A stretch of DNA of 64,000 bases. It comes from Campylobacteraceae bacterium. GTDB taxonomy: Bacteria; Campylobacterota; Campylobacteria; Campylobacterales; Sulfurovaceae. Position numbers and translations under genes: made by a program. Under the pieces are notes generated by a model. It was not told the origin of the DNA. It saw only the letters and a program-made list of their open reading frames with translations, and did not search any database. Shown here piece after piece: positions 1-8,132 of this stretch (position 1 is the first letter of the stretch; every line of letters starts with the position of its first letter). The DNA lies in NCBI GenBank assembly GCA_027034975.1, contig JALVWQ010000062.1, positions 1 through 64,000 of the forward strand. Reading direction: 5' to 3'.

Positions 1-982
1 GCCCCATATTGTTTATTCTAAAGATCTTACCCTTGAGGTGATCTTGCCCACCTGCTACATTGACACTATATTTTGTTTTTAGTAATTTTCTAATATCCTC
101 TGCATTTGGGTCAATTATTGTTGCCATAGCTTTTGCAGGTGCTTTTGGATAGATCTCTAAACCAATAGCTTGTAGTGCTGCTAAGAGTGCTTTTGATCTT
201 GCAGCCGTTCTTCTATAGAGTAGTTCGGTTCCACCACTCTTTTCGATAAGTTCAAAGATCTTATTGAGTCCAATAATAAGTGTTGTTGCCGCTGTATAGG
301 CTGTTGTATTCTTCCGCTGCTTTGCAAGTTCGCTTGCTAAATTTAGGTAGTAACCACTCCCCTCACCTATTCGCTCGATTGCAGCAGAGCTGATTCCTAG
401 CATTGCTAGCCCTGGTGGAAGCATCAACGCCTTTTGGCTCCCTGTAATCAAAATATCTATATTGCTAACATCAATTGGCTCTACCGCTACTGCTGTAATT
501 CCATCTGCAATTACCATTATATTAGGATTTTTCGCCTTAATGGCTGCGGCAATCTCTTCAACCGGATGTCGCAATCCACCTGCACTCTCGCATACCTGTA
601 TAGCAAAGGTATCGATATCGCTATGTTTATCGAGTACTTTTAAGACATCCTCTACAGATGCTGGTGTGTTCCACTCATACTTAAGCTCTACTAACTCTTT
701 TCCATGAGCCTTTACAATCTTTCCAAACCGCTCCCCAAACTTTCCAGCATTTACTGTTAAAGCCTTATCTTTGCAAAGGTTTATGATAGATGCTTCCATT
801 GCAGCAGTACCTGAACCAGCAATCATTACTGCATCATCCATTCCAAAAAGTTTAATGAGAGACTCTCTCGCCTCTTTAAAGATAGCCTCAAACTCTGGTG
901 TTCTATGGTGCAGTGTAGGCTCTGCCATCGCTAATCTTGCAGCCTCTGGTACAGGTGTTGGACCTGGGGTAAATAAAAGCAT
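1..982 (-). CDS. Class V PLP aminotransferase (serine/alanine-glyoxylate type), 3' end cut by window edge
   Basis: Fold-type I pyridoxal-phosphate aminotransferase of class V, the family of serine- and alanine-glyoxylate aminotransferases. About 327 residues are visible and the C-terminus lies beyond the left edge. The protein opens with LLFTPGPTPVP, the usual N-terminal loop. It has an AGSGTAAMEA phosphate-binding turn, an ADGITAV segment holding the Asp that contacts the pyridine nitrogen, and ITGSQKALMLPPG, whose Lys should form the Schiff base. The ATG is preceded by AAGGA about 8 nt upstream. The exact amino donor cannot be told from sequence. The neighbouring gene is divergent and unrelated. 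Confidence 0.9.
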   Translation of the reverse strand, partial: MLLFTPGPTPVPEAARLAMAEPTLHHRTPEFEAIFKEARESLIKLFGMDDAVMIAGSGTAAMEASIINLCKDKALTVNAGKFGERFGKIVKAHGKELVELKYEWNTPASVEDVLKVLDKHSDIDTFAIQVCESAGGLRHPVEEIAAAIKAKNPNIMVIADGITAVAVEPIDVSNIDILITGSQKALMLPPGLAMLGISSAAIERIGEGSGYYLNLASELAKQRKNTTAYTAATTLIIGLNKIFELIEKSGGTELLYRRTAARSKALLAALQAIGLEIYPKAPAKAMATIIDPNAEDIRKLLKTKYSVNVAGGQDHLKGKIFRINNMG

Positions 983-1050
983 ACTCAAATTCCTTCTACT
1001 CTAACTAATAAAATAAATCGGAAGATTATATCTAATTTTCTATTAGGGGG

Positions 1051-1177
1051 AGTTTTGAACCCAAAATTTACATTGAGAGATTAACAACCTTTAGCAAATC
1101 ATTTCGTCTAGGACATTTTCCAAATCTTTGCTAATTCCAACGAAAAGTTTGGTTTGACGCCCTTTGCATTCAAAACT
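1051..1177. repeat. Internally deleted copy of the long-hairpin repeat found upstream of argJ
   Basis: Bases 1059-1118 match, with few differences and one extra base, the reverse complement of the right arm of the hairpin at 31311-31472. Shared stretches include AGAGATTAACAA and CTTTAGCAAATCATTT. The match then jumps at a shared CATTT to the outer part of the other arm (CAAATCTTTGCTAATTCCAA, 1120-1139). This looks like a deletion of roughly 75 bp between two CATTT copies. The segment is bounded by AGTTTTGAA (1051-1059) and its exact complement TTCAAAACT (1169-1177). The rest of the 520-base gap (983-1502) holds the leader of the next gene and no convincing ORF. Confidence 0.75.
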
Positions 1178-1349
1178 TTACAGTTCCCAAAGAGAAGTAG
1201 GAAATCTCACTTCATTTCCATTTCTTTATATATAGTGTAATAAAGTCAGAACTTTTGGAGCAAAAGAGGAGTGGGAAAATTAATAAAAAATTAACAATTT
1301 ATTTAAATTTTGCAACAATTTAAGTTTAGATAAAAGTTTAATATTATAC

Positions 1350-1477
1350 AATATGGTATTCCCATATTAAAAAATGTAAGAAGCATTTTAGGAACTCTGC
1401 TTCTTACATTAAAACTGGGAAGGGTTTTAAAATGGAGTTGTGTCTTTAAAAGACACCTTTAGATTATAGCATAATCT
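1350..1477 (+). promoter_or_regulatory. Structured leader of the first outer-membrane protein gene: four successive hairpins
   Basis: Four inverted repeats follow each other before the start at 1503: ATATGG/CCATAT (1350-1366), a 13-bp perfect stem AATGTAAGAAGCA/TGCTTCTTACATT (1373-1410), GTGTCTTT/AAAGACAC (1440-1456) and AGATTAT/ATAATCT (1461-1477). A ribosome binding site (AAGGAAAGG) comes after them. A TATTATAC sequence at about 1342-1349 could be a -10 box. A structured, possibly stabilising 5' untranslated region is typical of abundant outer-membrane protein mRNAs; the function here is inferred. Confidence 0.55.
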
Positions 1478-1502
1478 TTATATAAACAAGGAAAGGTCTG
1501 TC

Positions 1503-2132
1503 ATGAAAAAGGTAATTTTTTCAGTTATAGCTGCTACAGCTTTAAGTAGTTCACTATTTGCAGGGAAGAATGTTGCACCTGCTCCAGTACCACCATTACC
1601 GGTACCAGAAGCTCCGGCTCCAGAAAAGCCAACTGTACTTCCTCCATTAGGATTATATGTTGGTGGTGGTTTAACTTACGCAAAAACTTCTTGCGAATGT
1701 GCACCAATTCAAACTACTAGTGGTGTACAGAGAGGTAAAAGTTCAGGTAAATCTTATGGTATCAACCTAAGAGGTGGATATGAGTACAATGAGTATGTTG
1801 GTATTGAGGCAAGATATCTCTACACTCCATGGGGTGATAAAGATAAAACTATGAAGCACTACGGTATCTACCTTAAGCCAATGGCTCCAGTTACAGATAA
1901 CTTCGATGTCTATGCACTTCTTGGATATGGTAAAACTAAATGTGAATACCATAACTTAGATGAAAAAGGCTTTGCATGGGGTCTTGGTGGAGAGTATATG
2001 TTCAGCGAGAAAAAAGAGGGTGCTAAAGATGGCTTTGGTATCTACGCAGAGTACTCTAGACCAATTAAGAAGAGTGGTGCAAAAACAATTAAAACTGATG
2101 TGCTAAGTACAGGTGTTTCTTATCACTTCTAA
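1503..2132 (+). CDS. Outer-membrane beta-barrel protein, tandem paralogue 1
   Basis: A 209-residue protein with a Sec signal peptide (MKK then a hydrophobic stretch, likely cleaved after SLFA). It is followed by an unusual Pro/Ala/Val-rich segment (residues about 25-50) and a beta-barrel-like domain with alternating aromatic/Gly strands: LGLYVGGGLTYA, GGYEYNEYVGIEARYLY, YALLGYGKT, GLGGEYMF, GIYAEYSRP. It ends in Phe (VSYHF), the usual C-terminal recognition signal for BAM assembly. Two Cys near residue 63 (SCECAP) are shared in part with the next gene. It resembles small OmpA/OmpW-size barrels; no pore substrate can be named. A close paralogue follows 160 bp downstream. Confidence 0.85.
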   Translation: MKKVIFSVIAATALSSSLFAGKNVAPAPVPPLPVPEAPAPEKPTVLPPLGLYVGGGLTYAKTSCECAPIQTTSGVQRGKSSGKSYGINLRGGYEYNEYVGIEARYLYTPWGDKDKTMKHYGIYLKPMAPVTDNFDVYALLGYGKTKCEYHNLDEKGFAWGLGGEYMFSEKKEGAKDGFGIYAEYSRPIKKSGAKTIKTDVLSTGVSYHF

Positions 2133-2165
2133 GAGAAACTGCTATTGAGTTTTCTTCTCCTTCAG

Positions 2166-2195
2166 CTATGTAGAAGAGTTGATTCTTCTACATAG
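2166..2195 (+). terminator. Hairpin after the first outer-membrane protein gene
   Basis: A perfect 12-bp stem CTATGTAGAAGA/TCTTCTACATAG with a short loop, 33 nt after the stop codon. The downstream tract (TCCCATTTTATC) is only moderately T-rich, so it may act as an mRNA-stabilising 3' end rather than a strong terminator. Confidence 0.6.
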
Positions 2196-2218
2196 TCCCA
2201 TTTTATCTACATATTTTC

Positions 2219-2245
2219 ATTAACTTTCAGTTAATTTTTATTTTT
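2219..2245 (+). terminator. Intrinsic terminator candidate between the two outer-membrane protein genes
   Basis: ATTAACT-TTC-AGTTAAT followed at once by TTTTATTTTT. The stem is short and AT-rich, but the T-run is good. With the preceding hairpin it suggests the two paralogues are separate transcripts, although no promoter box was clear enough to call. Confidence 0.5.
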
Positions 2246-2291
2246 GAAATGTTACTATTGTGTATCTTTAAAACCATAAAAAGGATATACA

Positions 2292-2903
2292 ATGAAAAAA
2301 ATGAGATTAGCAATAGCAGCTATTGCAGCTCTTTCGATCTCTGCACATGCAGGAAAGAACTACATTCCAGCTCCAGTTGAACCAATACCGGTTCCAGTTG
2401 AAGTAGTACCACCACTAGGGCTCTATATTGGTGGCGGTTTAACTTATGCGAAGTCATCTTGCCAGTGTGATACATCAGTAAAATTCTCAGATGGATCAAC
2501 AAGTAGGGTAAGAAATGGTAAAAGTTATGGTGTACACCTAAAGTTAGGATATAACTATAATGAATATATCGGCATTGAGGGGAGATATATCTATACTCCA
2601 TGGGGTGATAAAGATCGAACAATTAAGCACTATGGACTCTACATTAAACCAACATACCCTGTAAATGAACACTTTGATATCTATGCCCTTTTAGGATATG
2701 GAAAAACTGAGTGTGAAACACTCAAGCAATCTTATAAAGGTTTTGCATGGGGTGCAGGTGCCGAGTATACCTTTAACAAAAAAGTTGAGGGGAGAAAAGA
2801 TGGACTTGGAGTTTATGTGGAGTACCTAAGACCACTCAAAAAGACAGGAAACAAAAATATCAAAATCGATATGGTTAATGTCGGTGCTTCTTATAACTTC
2901 TAA
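2292..2903 (+). CDS. Outer-membrane beta-barrel protein, tandem paralogue 2
   Basis: A 203-residue paralogue of the preceding gene. It has the same layout: Sec signal peptide (cleavage likely after SAHA), Pro-rich linker (IPAPVEPIPVPVEVVPP), then the barrel with closely similar strands (LGLYIGGGLTYA, IYTPWGDKD, ALLGYGKTECE) and a terminal Phe (ASYNF). The shared YTPWGDKD motif and barrel strands show recent duplication, while the Pro-rich part and the loop after residue 60 have diverged. The loops face the outside in such barrels, so this may reflect surface variation; that is inference. RBS AAAAAGGAT precedes the ATG. Confidence 0.85.
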   Translation: MKKMRLAIAAIAALSISAHAGKNYIPAPVEPIPVPVEVVPPLGLYIGGGLTYAKSSCQCDTSVKFSDGSTSRVRNGKSYGVHLKLGYNYNEYIGIEGRYIYTPWGDKDRTIKHYGLYIKPTYPVNEHFDIYALLGYGKTECETLKQSYKGFAWGAGAEYTFNKKVEGRKDGLGVYVEYLRPLKKTGNKNIKIDMVNVGASYNF

Positions 2904-2907
2904 TAAA

Positions 2908-3078
2908 AAGCTCAGAGCCTAGAGCTCAGGGCTTAAAGCTAAGAGTTAAGAGCTTACTCAAACTCCAACATCATTATTTAACTCAAATTTTATTTTCCTC
3001 CTAGTACTTTTTTTAATGACACAATAACCAAATTTGTACTTCAAGCTTTCTGCTTTTAGCTTTTAGCTTTACCTCTTA
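2908..3078. repeat. Heptad-arm intergenic element, copy A (divergent core)
   Basis: The left arm (2908-2955) is a run of degenerate heptads of the form AAGCTCA, GAGCCTA, GAGCTCA, GGGCTTA, AAGCTAA, GAGTTAA, GAGCTTA. A weaker opposing arm of AGCTTTT-type units lies at 3043-3070. The roughly 90 bases between them do not resemble the hairpin core of the better copies. It lies between the second outer-membrane protein gene and moxR. Confidence 0.6.
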
Positions 3079-3136
3079 ACCAACCATTAACCCATACCCA
3101 CTATACTTGCTACAAAATATTCTACGAAGGATAGAA

Positions 3137-4084
3137 ATGAGCAGTAAAATTAACGAAATTAAAAATGAGATTAAAAAAGTAATCGTTGGACATGAGCGAC
3201 TAATCGATGCACTCTTAATTGGATTAATTGCAAATGGGCATATCCTTGTCGAGGGTGTCCCAGGACTTGCAAAGACAACCGCAATTAATGCTCTAGCAAA
3301 AGCATTAGGTGTCGATTTTAAGAGGGTGCAGTTTACCCCAGACCTCCTACCAAGCGATGTAACAGGTACAGAAATCTATAATCCAAAAAGTGGAGAATTT
3401 TCTATAAAAAAGGGGCCGGCATTTACAAACTTGCTCTTAGCAGACGAAATTAACAGAGCTCCAGCAAAGGTACAAGCAGCTCTTCTTGAGGTTATGCAAG
3501 AGCGGCAAATCACCATTGGCGATAGAAGCTTTAAAGTACCAGAGCCCTTCTTAGTTATGGCTACACAAAACCCAGTGGAGTCAGAGGGTGCCTACCGTCT
3601 TCCAGAGGCACAACTCGATCGATTTATGCTCAAAGAGAATGTCGGCTACAACAGCTTTGAAGAGGAGATGGAGATTGTCGATAGAGTTGTTGTAAAAGGC
3701 TTTGGTGCAATTAATCAAGTTGCTACTGCAGAGGATATTATAGAGCTTAAAAAGCAACTAACTACAATTCATGTCGATAAGGCAGTGAAAGAGTATATGC
3801 TTAAAATCATCTTTGCTTCACGCTTCCCTAATGAGTATAGCATCGAAGATATTAGTGAATTTATAGAGTATGGGGCAAGCCCAAGGGCAAGTATCGATAT
3901 CTATAAAGCAAGCTGTGCTTATGCAATTTTACGTGGGAATGATTATGTTACACCCCTTGATGTTAGCTATGTGGCTCCTTCTGTTCTTAGACACAGAATC
4001 ATCTTAAACTACAAAGCACAAGCTGCAAATATCGATACAGATCATATCATTAAAAAGATATTGATGCAGATTAAAAAACCATAA
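3137..4084 (+). CDS. moxR: MoxR-family AAA+ ATPase (Bat operon)
   Basis: A 315-residue MoxR-type AAA+ ATPase, thought to act as a chaperone that activates or inserts metal into partner proteins carrying von Willebrand A domains. Walker A GVPGLAKT is at residues 40-47; Walker B LLLADEINRAP is followed by VQAALLEVMQE, and there is a sensor segment VMATQNPVE. The ATG at 3137 is chosen because AAGGAT lies just upstream; an ATG 30 nt earlier has no such site. It is the first gene of a run in which every following gene is within a few bases or overlaps, so all are probably co-transcribed. Confidence 0.93.
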   Translation: MSSKINEIKNEIKKVIVGHERLIDALLIGLIANGHILVEGVPGLAKTTAINALAKALGVDFKRVQFTPDLLPSDVTGTEIYNPKSGEFSIKKGPAFTNLLLADEINRAPAKVQAALLEVMQERQITIGDRSFKVPEPFLVMATQNPVESEGAYRLPEAQLDRFMLKENVGYNSFEEEMEIVDRVVVKGFGAINQVATAEDIIELKKQLTTIHVDKAVKEYMLKIIFASRFPNEYSIEDISEFIEYGASPRASIDIYKASCAYAILRGNDYVTPLDVSYVAPSVLRHRIILNYKAQAANIDTDHIIKKILMQIKKP

Positions 4085-4095
4085 AGAGGTTTTCT

Positions 4096-4926
4096 ATGGA
4101 AGCTAGATTGCAAGAGATCCTCATCCGAGCCAAAAAAGATGTTTTCAGCAGCAGCGGCGATACACTAACAAAGCTCAAAGGAGATGGTCTCGATTTTCGC
4201 GAAATTAAAGAGTATGAGTTTGGCGATGATGTCAAAAAGATAAACTGGAAAGCAACCGCAAAAACTGGTGCTACAAAGGTTAATATCTTTAATATCGATA
4301 GAGAGCTCAATATTCTTATTATCTTCTTAGCTAGCGGCAGCCTCCACTTTGGGACAATGCGTTTAAAGCAAGAAGTAGCAACAGAGACTATTGCAACACT
4401 TGCCTACTCCTCTATTAAAAATAACAATAGGCTCAGCTCACTTATATTTAGCACTAAAGAGGAGAAATTTATCCCTCCATCAAAGCAGCTTGGAGCAGTC
4501 TATCAAATAAGCGAAGCAGTCTTTAGTGAAGATTGCCTAAAAAAAGAGGTCGACTACAATAAGCTCTGTGAGTATATCAACACAGTTTTTAAAGAGCGAT
4601 CACTTATCTTTTTAGTAGGCGACTTTTATGGCGACAATATCGATTTAAGTTCAATCGCTTATAAGCATGAGCTCTATGCTCTTGTTGTGCGTGATAGATT
4701 CGAAGAGAATCCACAAATACGAGGCGATTTTGAATTTGTTTCGCCAATCGATTTTAGCCACACCGAGGTAACTATGAATAGTCAGAGTGCCAATGAGTAT
4801 GCAAAGTTGCTCAAAGCTCAAGATAATGCACTCTTTGAGCACTTTAGCAAGCACGGCATTGCTAGTGGAAAAATCTATACTGATGAAGATGTCTATCTTC
4901 GATTAACGCAAATAATTAAGGGGTAA
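4096..4926 (+). CDS. DUF58 protein of the Bat operon
   Basis: A 276-residue DUF58 protein. The diagnostic segment is near residue 30-50: FREIKEYEFGDDVKKINWKA, matching the family's R-x-Y-x-x-G-D-D-x-R-x-I-D-W. DUF58 proteins have a von Willebrand A-like fold and are nearly always encoded next to MoxR, which they are thought to contact. No transmembrane segment or signal peptide is evident, so it should be cytoplasmic. It starts 11 nt after moxR with AAAGAGG upstream. Confidence 0.9.
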   Translation: MEARLQEILIRAKKDVFSSSGDTLTKLKGDGLDFREIKEYEFGDDVKKINWKATAKTGATKVNIFNIDRELNILIIFLASGSLHFGTMRLKQEVATETIATLAYSSIKNNNRLSSLIFSTKEEKFIPPSKQLGAVYQISEAVFSEDCLKKEVDYNKLCEYINTVFKERSLIFLVGDFYGDNIDLSSIAYKHELYALVVRDRFEENPQIRGDFEFVSPIDFSHTEVTMNSQSANEYAKLLKAQDNALFEHFSKHGIASGKIYTDEDVYLRLTQIIKG

Positions 4927-4929
4927 GTC

Positions 4930-5340
4930 GTGAAGAATCAATTAGAACAGACCCTATCGCAACTTAAAGATATTAAGGGAGTAGTAGCAGTACCCGATAA
5001 CTCTTTGTATATCTTTATTGCTATTGTTGCTTCGATTTTGCTGCTTTTAGGATTTATACTCTATAAATACTTTACAAGGGTAAAAAGAAGCAAAAAAGCT
5101 ACACCCAAAGAGTTGGCTCTAAAGCGGCTCAAAAACCTTGATTCTACAAATACAAAAGAGGTGGCTTATAGCTTTAGTGTCGATGGGTACCACTTTGTAA
5201 ATGAGAGCAATAAGCTAGAGTTTGAAGCAATTGAGAAAGCACTAGAGCCCTATAAATATAAAAAAGAGACGCAAGCACTGCCAAAAGAGCTTGTAGAGAG
5301 AATAAAAGCATTTATAAAAGGAATAAAAGATGTTTCATAA
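4930..5340 (+). CDS. Small single-pass membrane protein of the Bat operon (DUF4381-like)
   Basis: A 136-residue protein with one transmembrane helix (about residues 25-46, LYIFIAIVASILLLLGFILY), followed by a basic cytoplasmic domain with an ALKRLKNLD helix. Size, topology and position between DUF58 and BatA genes match the DUF4381 proteins of other Bat clusters, although the sequence itself is weakly conserved. It starts with GTG 3 nt after the preceding stop, and its end overlaps the start of batA by 11 nt, so translation is probably coupled. Confidence 0.75.
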   Translation: MKNQLEQTLSQLKDIKGVVAVPDNSLYIFIAIVASILLLLGFILYKYFTRVKRSKKATPKELALKRLKNLDSTNTKEVAYSFSVDGYHFVNESNKLEFEAIEKALEPYKYKKETQALPKELVERIKAFIKGIKDVS

Positions 5341-6220
5341 TTTTACATTCGAGTACCCATATCTACTCCTCTTAACTGTTCCTTTTTTGCTCTGCTTGAA
5401 ACTTTGCAAACCAAAAAAGCTTGCACTCCTCTTTCCAAATGTTAAGCTTTTAAAAAAGGCGACAAGAAGAAGCCGTCTTACCTTAACACTCTTAAAGTTT
5501 TTTATGGTGCTCCTTACTATCATTGCCTTAGCAAGCCCAATAAAGCAAGATGAGATAGTCAATAAAGAGGATAAAGGGTATGAGATCTCTCTTATCTTAG
5601 ATGCAAGTGGGAGTATGCAGCAAAACAATAAATTTGGTATCGTTAAAGCAATTGTTAGCCAATTTATCGACCAAAGAGTCCACGATAAGATAGGCTTAAG
5701 TATCTTTGCAGACTTTGCCTATGTTGCCATACCACTAACATACGATAAGAAGAGTATCAAAAGGCTCTTAAGCCGCCTCGAGGTTGGAATTGCCGGTGTA
5801 AACAGAACTGCACTCTATGAGGCACTCTTTTTAAGCTCAAACCTCTTTAAGAGCTCAAATGCAAAAGAGAAGATTGCCATTTTACTAACAGATGGAATCG
5901 ATAACACCAATACAATTCCACTCGATGTAGCAATTAATACTGCTAAAAAGTATGGGATTAAAGTCTATACAATCGGTATTGGTGCTCCAGGTGATTACAA
6001 TCCTGAAGTGCTACAAAAAATTGCCAAAGAGACTGGAGGTAAATTCTTTAGTGCCAATAGTGTCCAAAAGTTACAAGAGGTCTATCGTACAATCGATAAG
6101 TTAGAGAAGAGTGAAATTAAGAGCAATAAATATATTAAGAAGAGTTACTATTTTGCCTATCCGCTTACCGTAGCGATGCTCTTTTTGCTCCTCTACTTCT
6201 ATCTACTCAATAAGGAGTGA
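5330..6220 (+). CDS. batA: BatA-like von Willebrand factor A membrane protein
   Basis: A 296-residue protein with N-terminal hydrophobic segments (residues about 10-26 and 53-70), then a von Willebrand A domain and a C-terminal transmembrane helix (AYPLTVAMLFLLLYFYLL). The metal-ion-dependent adhesion site is intact: DASGS at 91-95, and LLTDGID later in the domain. BatA proteins are inner-membrane proteins with the VWA domain exposed to the periplasm, linked to stress or oxygen tolerance in Bacteroides; that role has not been shown for this lineage. Confidence 0.9.
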   Translation: MFHNFTFEYPYLLLLTVPFLLCLKLCKPKKLALLFPNVKLLKKATRRSRLTLTLLKFFMVLLTIIALASPIKQDEIVNKEDKGYEISLILDASGSMQQNNKFGIVKAIVSQFIDQRVHDKIGLSIFADFAYVAIPLTYDKKSIKRLLSRLEVGIAGVNRTALYEALFLSSNLFKSSNAKEKIAILLTDGIDNTNTIPLDVAINTAKKYGIKVYTIGIGAPGDYNPEVLQKIAKETGGKFFSANSVQKLQEVYRTIDKLEKSEIKSNKYIKKSYYFAYPLTVAMLFLLLYFYLLNKE

Positions 6221-6222
6221 TG

Positions 6223-7194
6223 ATGTTTGAATTTTACCATAGCGAGTATCTGTGGGGGTTACTAGTAATCCTGCCGATGCTCCTTTTTACAAAAGAGAAA
6301 AAAAATGATATTAGCAAAATATTTAAAAAAGAGATTCTAGAGAAGATTCGCATAAATAACGGCTCTATTAACAATAAGATGCGTTCACTTCTCTTAATAG
6401 GAAGCTTTGCCTTTATGGTCATTGCCCTAGCAAGACCTATTATTAATAATGGAAAGATAGAGGTAAAATCGAATTTTCTAAGCATGGTTACAGCTATTGA
6501 TATATCGCAATCGATGTTTGCAAATGATGTTTATCCTTCTCGATTTGAGTTTGCAAAAAAGAAGTTTATCGATATGCTCCCCTATTTAAAAAATACAAAA
6601 GTTGCCCTTATTGGCTTTAGTTCGCAGACATTTTTAGTTTCGCCTTTAACTGAGGATTTCCACTCATTAAAGTATTTAGCTAAAAATATGCAGATGGGGA
6701 GTGTAAGCCTAAGAGGAACCGATATTCTAGCAACCCTTAAGAGTGCAAACGACCTTTTGCAAAACCAAAAGAATAAGATTTTACTCCTCTTTACAGATGG
6801 TGGCGATCAAAAAGATTTCTCGCAAGAGATAGAGTATGCAAAGACCCACAATATAACCGTGTTTATCTATGGTGTCGGAACCAAAAAAGGGGGCATCATG
6901 AGGGGTACAAATGGAGTTGTTAAAGATAGAAACGGAAATATTGTAGTTGTAAAACTCAACTCTAAAATCAAAGAGTTAGCACTCAAAACAGGAGGTGCCT
7001 ATATGGAACAATCACTCAAAAAAGATGACATTAAAGCACTAATTACAGCAATGCAAAGCCGCTTTAAAGCCGATAGTGAAAGTAAAGATACCATTATTGA
7101 TAAAAGAGAACTCTTTATTGTTCCATTAAGTGTAGCTCTCTTGCTTCTTGCTTTAAGCCTCTTTTCACTCCCACTAAAAAGGAGAAGCCTATGA
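6223..7194 (+). CDS. batB: BatB-like von Willebrand factor A membrane protein
   Basis: About 323 residues, with the same plan as BatA: membrane segments near residues 10-20 and 53-67, a VWA domain with AIDISQSM (MIDAS D-x-S-x-S) and LLFTDGGDQ, and a C-terminal helix (LFIVPLSVALLLLALSLF). The start region reads GTG-ATG-ATG. The ATG at 6223 is preferred because AAGGAG ends 5 nt before it; the first two overlap the Shine-Dalgarno or lie too close. The batA stop lies in this same cluster, so the genes are coupled. Confidence 0.9.
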   Translation: MFEFYHSEYLWGLLVILPMLLFTKEKKNDISKIFKKEILEKIRINNGSINNKMRSLLLIGSFAFMVIALARPIINNGKIEVKSNFLSMVTAIDISQSMFANDVYPSRFEFAKKKFIDMLPYLKNTKVALIGFSSQTFLVSPLTEDFHSLKYLAKNMQMGSVSLRGTDILATLKSANDLLQNQKNKILLLFTDGGDQKDFSQEIEYAKTHNITVFIYGVGTKKGGIMRGTNGVVKDRNGNIVVVKLNSKIKELALKTGGAYMEQSLKKDDIKALITAMQSRFKADSESKDTIIDKRELFIVPLSVALLLLALSLFSLPLKRRSL

Positions 7195-8132
7195 GATCTA
7201 TAGCAATCCTCATAATATTGAATAGCATCTTGTTTGGTGGAGTCTTAGATTTTTACCATCTTAAAAAAGCAGATAGAGCATACAAAGATGGCAACTACCA
7301 AGAGGCAGCAAAAGAGTATGGGTATCTTCAAAGCGACCAAGCAAAGTATGACCGTGCCAATAGCCTCTACAAAGCAAAAAAGTATCAAGAGGCACTTGAT
7401 CTCTATAAGAGTATCAAGAGTAAAGATTTAGAGTTTAAAAAGCTGCACAATATGGGCAACACTCTTGCCCATTTAGGTAAAATTGATGAAGCTATTAAAG
7501 CTTATGAGCAGGCACTCAAGATTAAAGAGGATAAAGAGACACGATTCAACTTAAATCTTTTAAAGAGAGAGAAGAAGAAACAGCAGCAGCAAAAGAAAAA
7601 TCAAAAGAAAAATAATAAAAACAAGAAGAACGATAAGAAAAATAAACAAAATAAAAATAATCAACAAAAAAATCAAAATAAATCTGATAAGAGTAATCAA
7701 GATAAGAAAAAAGAGCAAAAGAAGAATCAAAAGAGCGATCAGAAAAAGCAAAATCAAGATCAGCAAAAGAGAGAGAGACAAAAAGATCGGCAGCAGCAAG
7801 ATCAAAAGAGTAAGCAAGATCAAAAGAGTAAGCAAGATCAAAAGAGTAAGCAAGATCAAAAGAAGAAAGAAGAGCAAAAAAAGCAGCAAGAGCAAAAGAA
7901 AGAGCAAGCAAAGAAGAAAGAGCAGCAGATGTCGCAAACTCAGAGAGAAAAAGAGCAAAAGAAAAAAGAGAAACAAAAAGCTCCAAAGTTACAGCAAGCA
8001 AAACTTAAAAAAGTTCCAATCTCAGATATGGAAGAGCGAAAATGGCAAAAGCTACTGAACCAAAATGAGGTTAATACCCTCATGTTACCATTAAGAAAAG
8101 GAGAAAAAAAGCATGAAACAACACCTTGGTAA
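7191..8132 (+). CDS. batC: BatC-like TPR protein with long Lys/Gln-rich tail
   Basis: A 313-residue protein: signal peptide or anchor (residues 1-17), three tetratricopeptide-like repeats up to about residue 120 (ADRAYKDGNYQEAAKEYGYL, ALDLYKSIK, HNMGNTLAHLGKIDEAIKAY), then about 150 residues of almost pure Lys, Gln, Asn, Asp and Glu. The tail includes three exact copies of DQKSKQ. It ends with a short ordered-looking segment. TPR proteins in Bat loci are thought to scaffold BatA/BatB. It overlaps batB by ATGA and batD by 20 nt. The low-complexity tail produces spurious antisense ORFs. Confidence 0.85.
   Translation: MRSIAILIILNSILFGGVLDFYHLKKADRAYKDGNYQEAAKEYGYLQSDQAKYDRANSLYKAKKYQEALDLYKSIKSKDLEFKKLHNMGNTLAHLGKIDEAIKAYEQALKIKEDKETRFNLNLLKREKKKQQQQKKNQKKNNKNKKNDKKNKQNKNNQQKNQNKSDKSNQDKKKEQKKNQKSDQKKQNQDQQKRERQKDRQQQDQKSKQDQKSKQDQKSKQDQKKKEEQKKQQEQKKEQAKKKEQQMSQTQREKEQKKKEKQKAPKLQQAKLKKVPISDMEERKWQKLLNQNEVNTLMLPLRKGEKKHETTPW
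7800..7865 (+). repeat. Exact 18-bp tandem repeat inside batC
   Basis: Three identical 18-bp units GATCAAAAGAGTAAGCAA (7800-7853) and a partial fourth (7854-7865), encoding DQKSKQ each time. Identity at the third codon position implies recent slippage; copy number is a likely strain-variable site. The unit length is a multiple of three, so changes keep the frame. Confidence 0.95.

Noticed and set aside
7800-7865. Possible CRISPR-like repeat
   Set aside because: Units are directly adjacent without spacers, lie in frame inside batC and encode DQKSKQ each time.
7546-8001. Long open frames on the minus strand opposite batC
   Set aside because: They arise from the A/G-rich, Lys/Gln-coding tail of batC and translate to Leu/Ser/Phe-only strings with no RBS or plausible protein.
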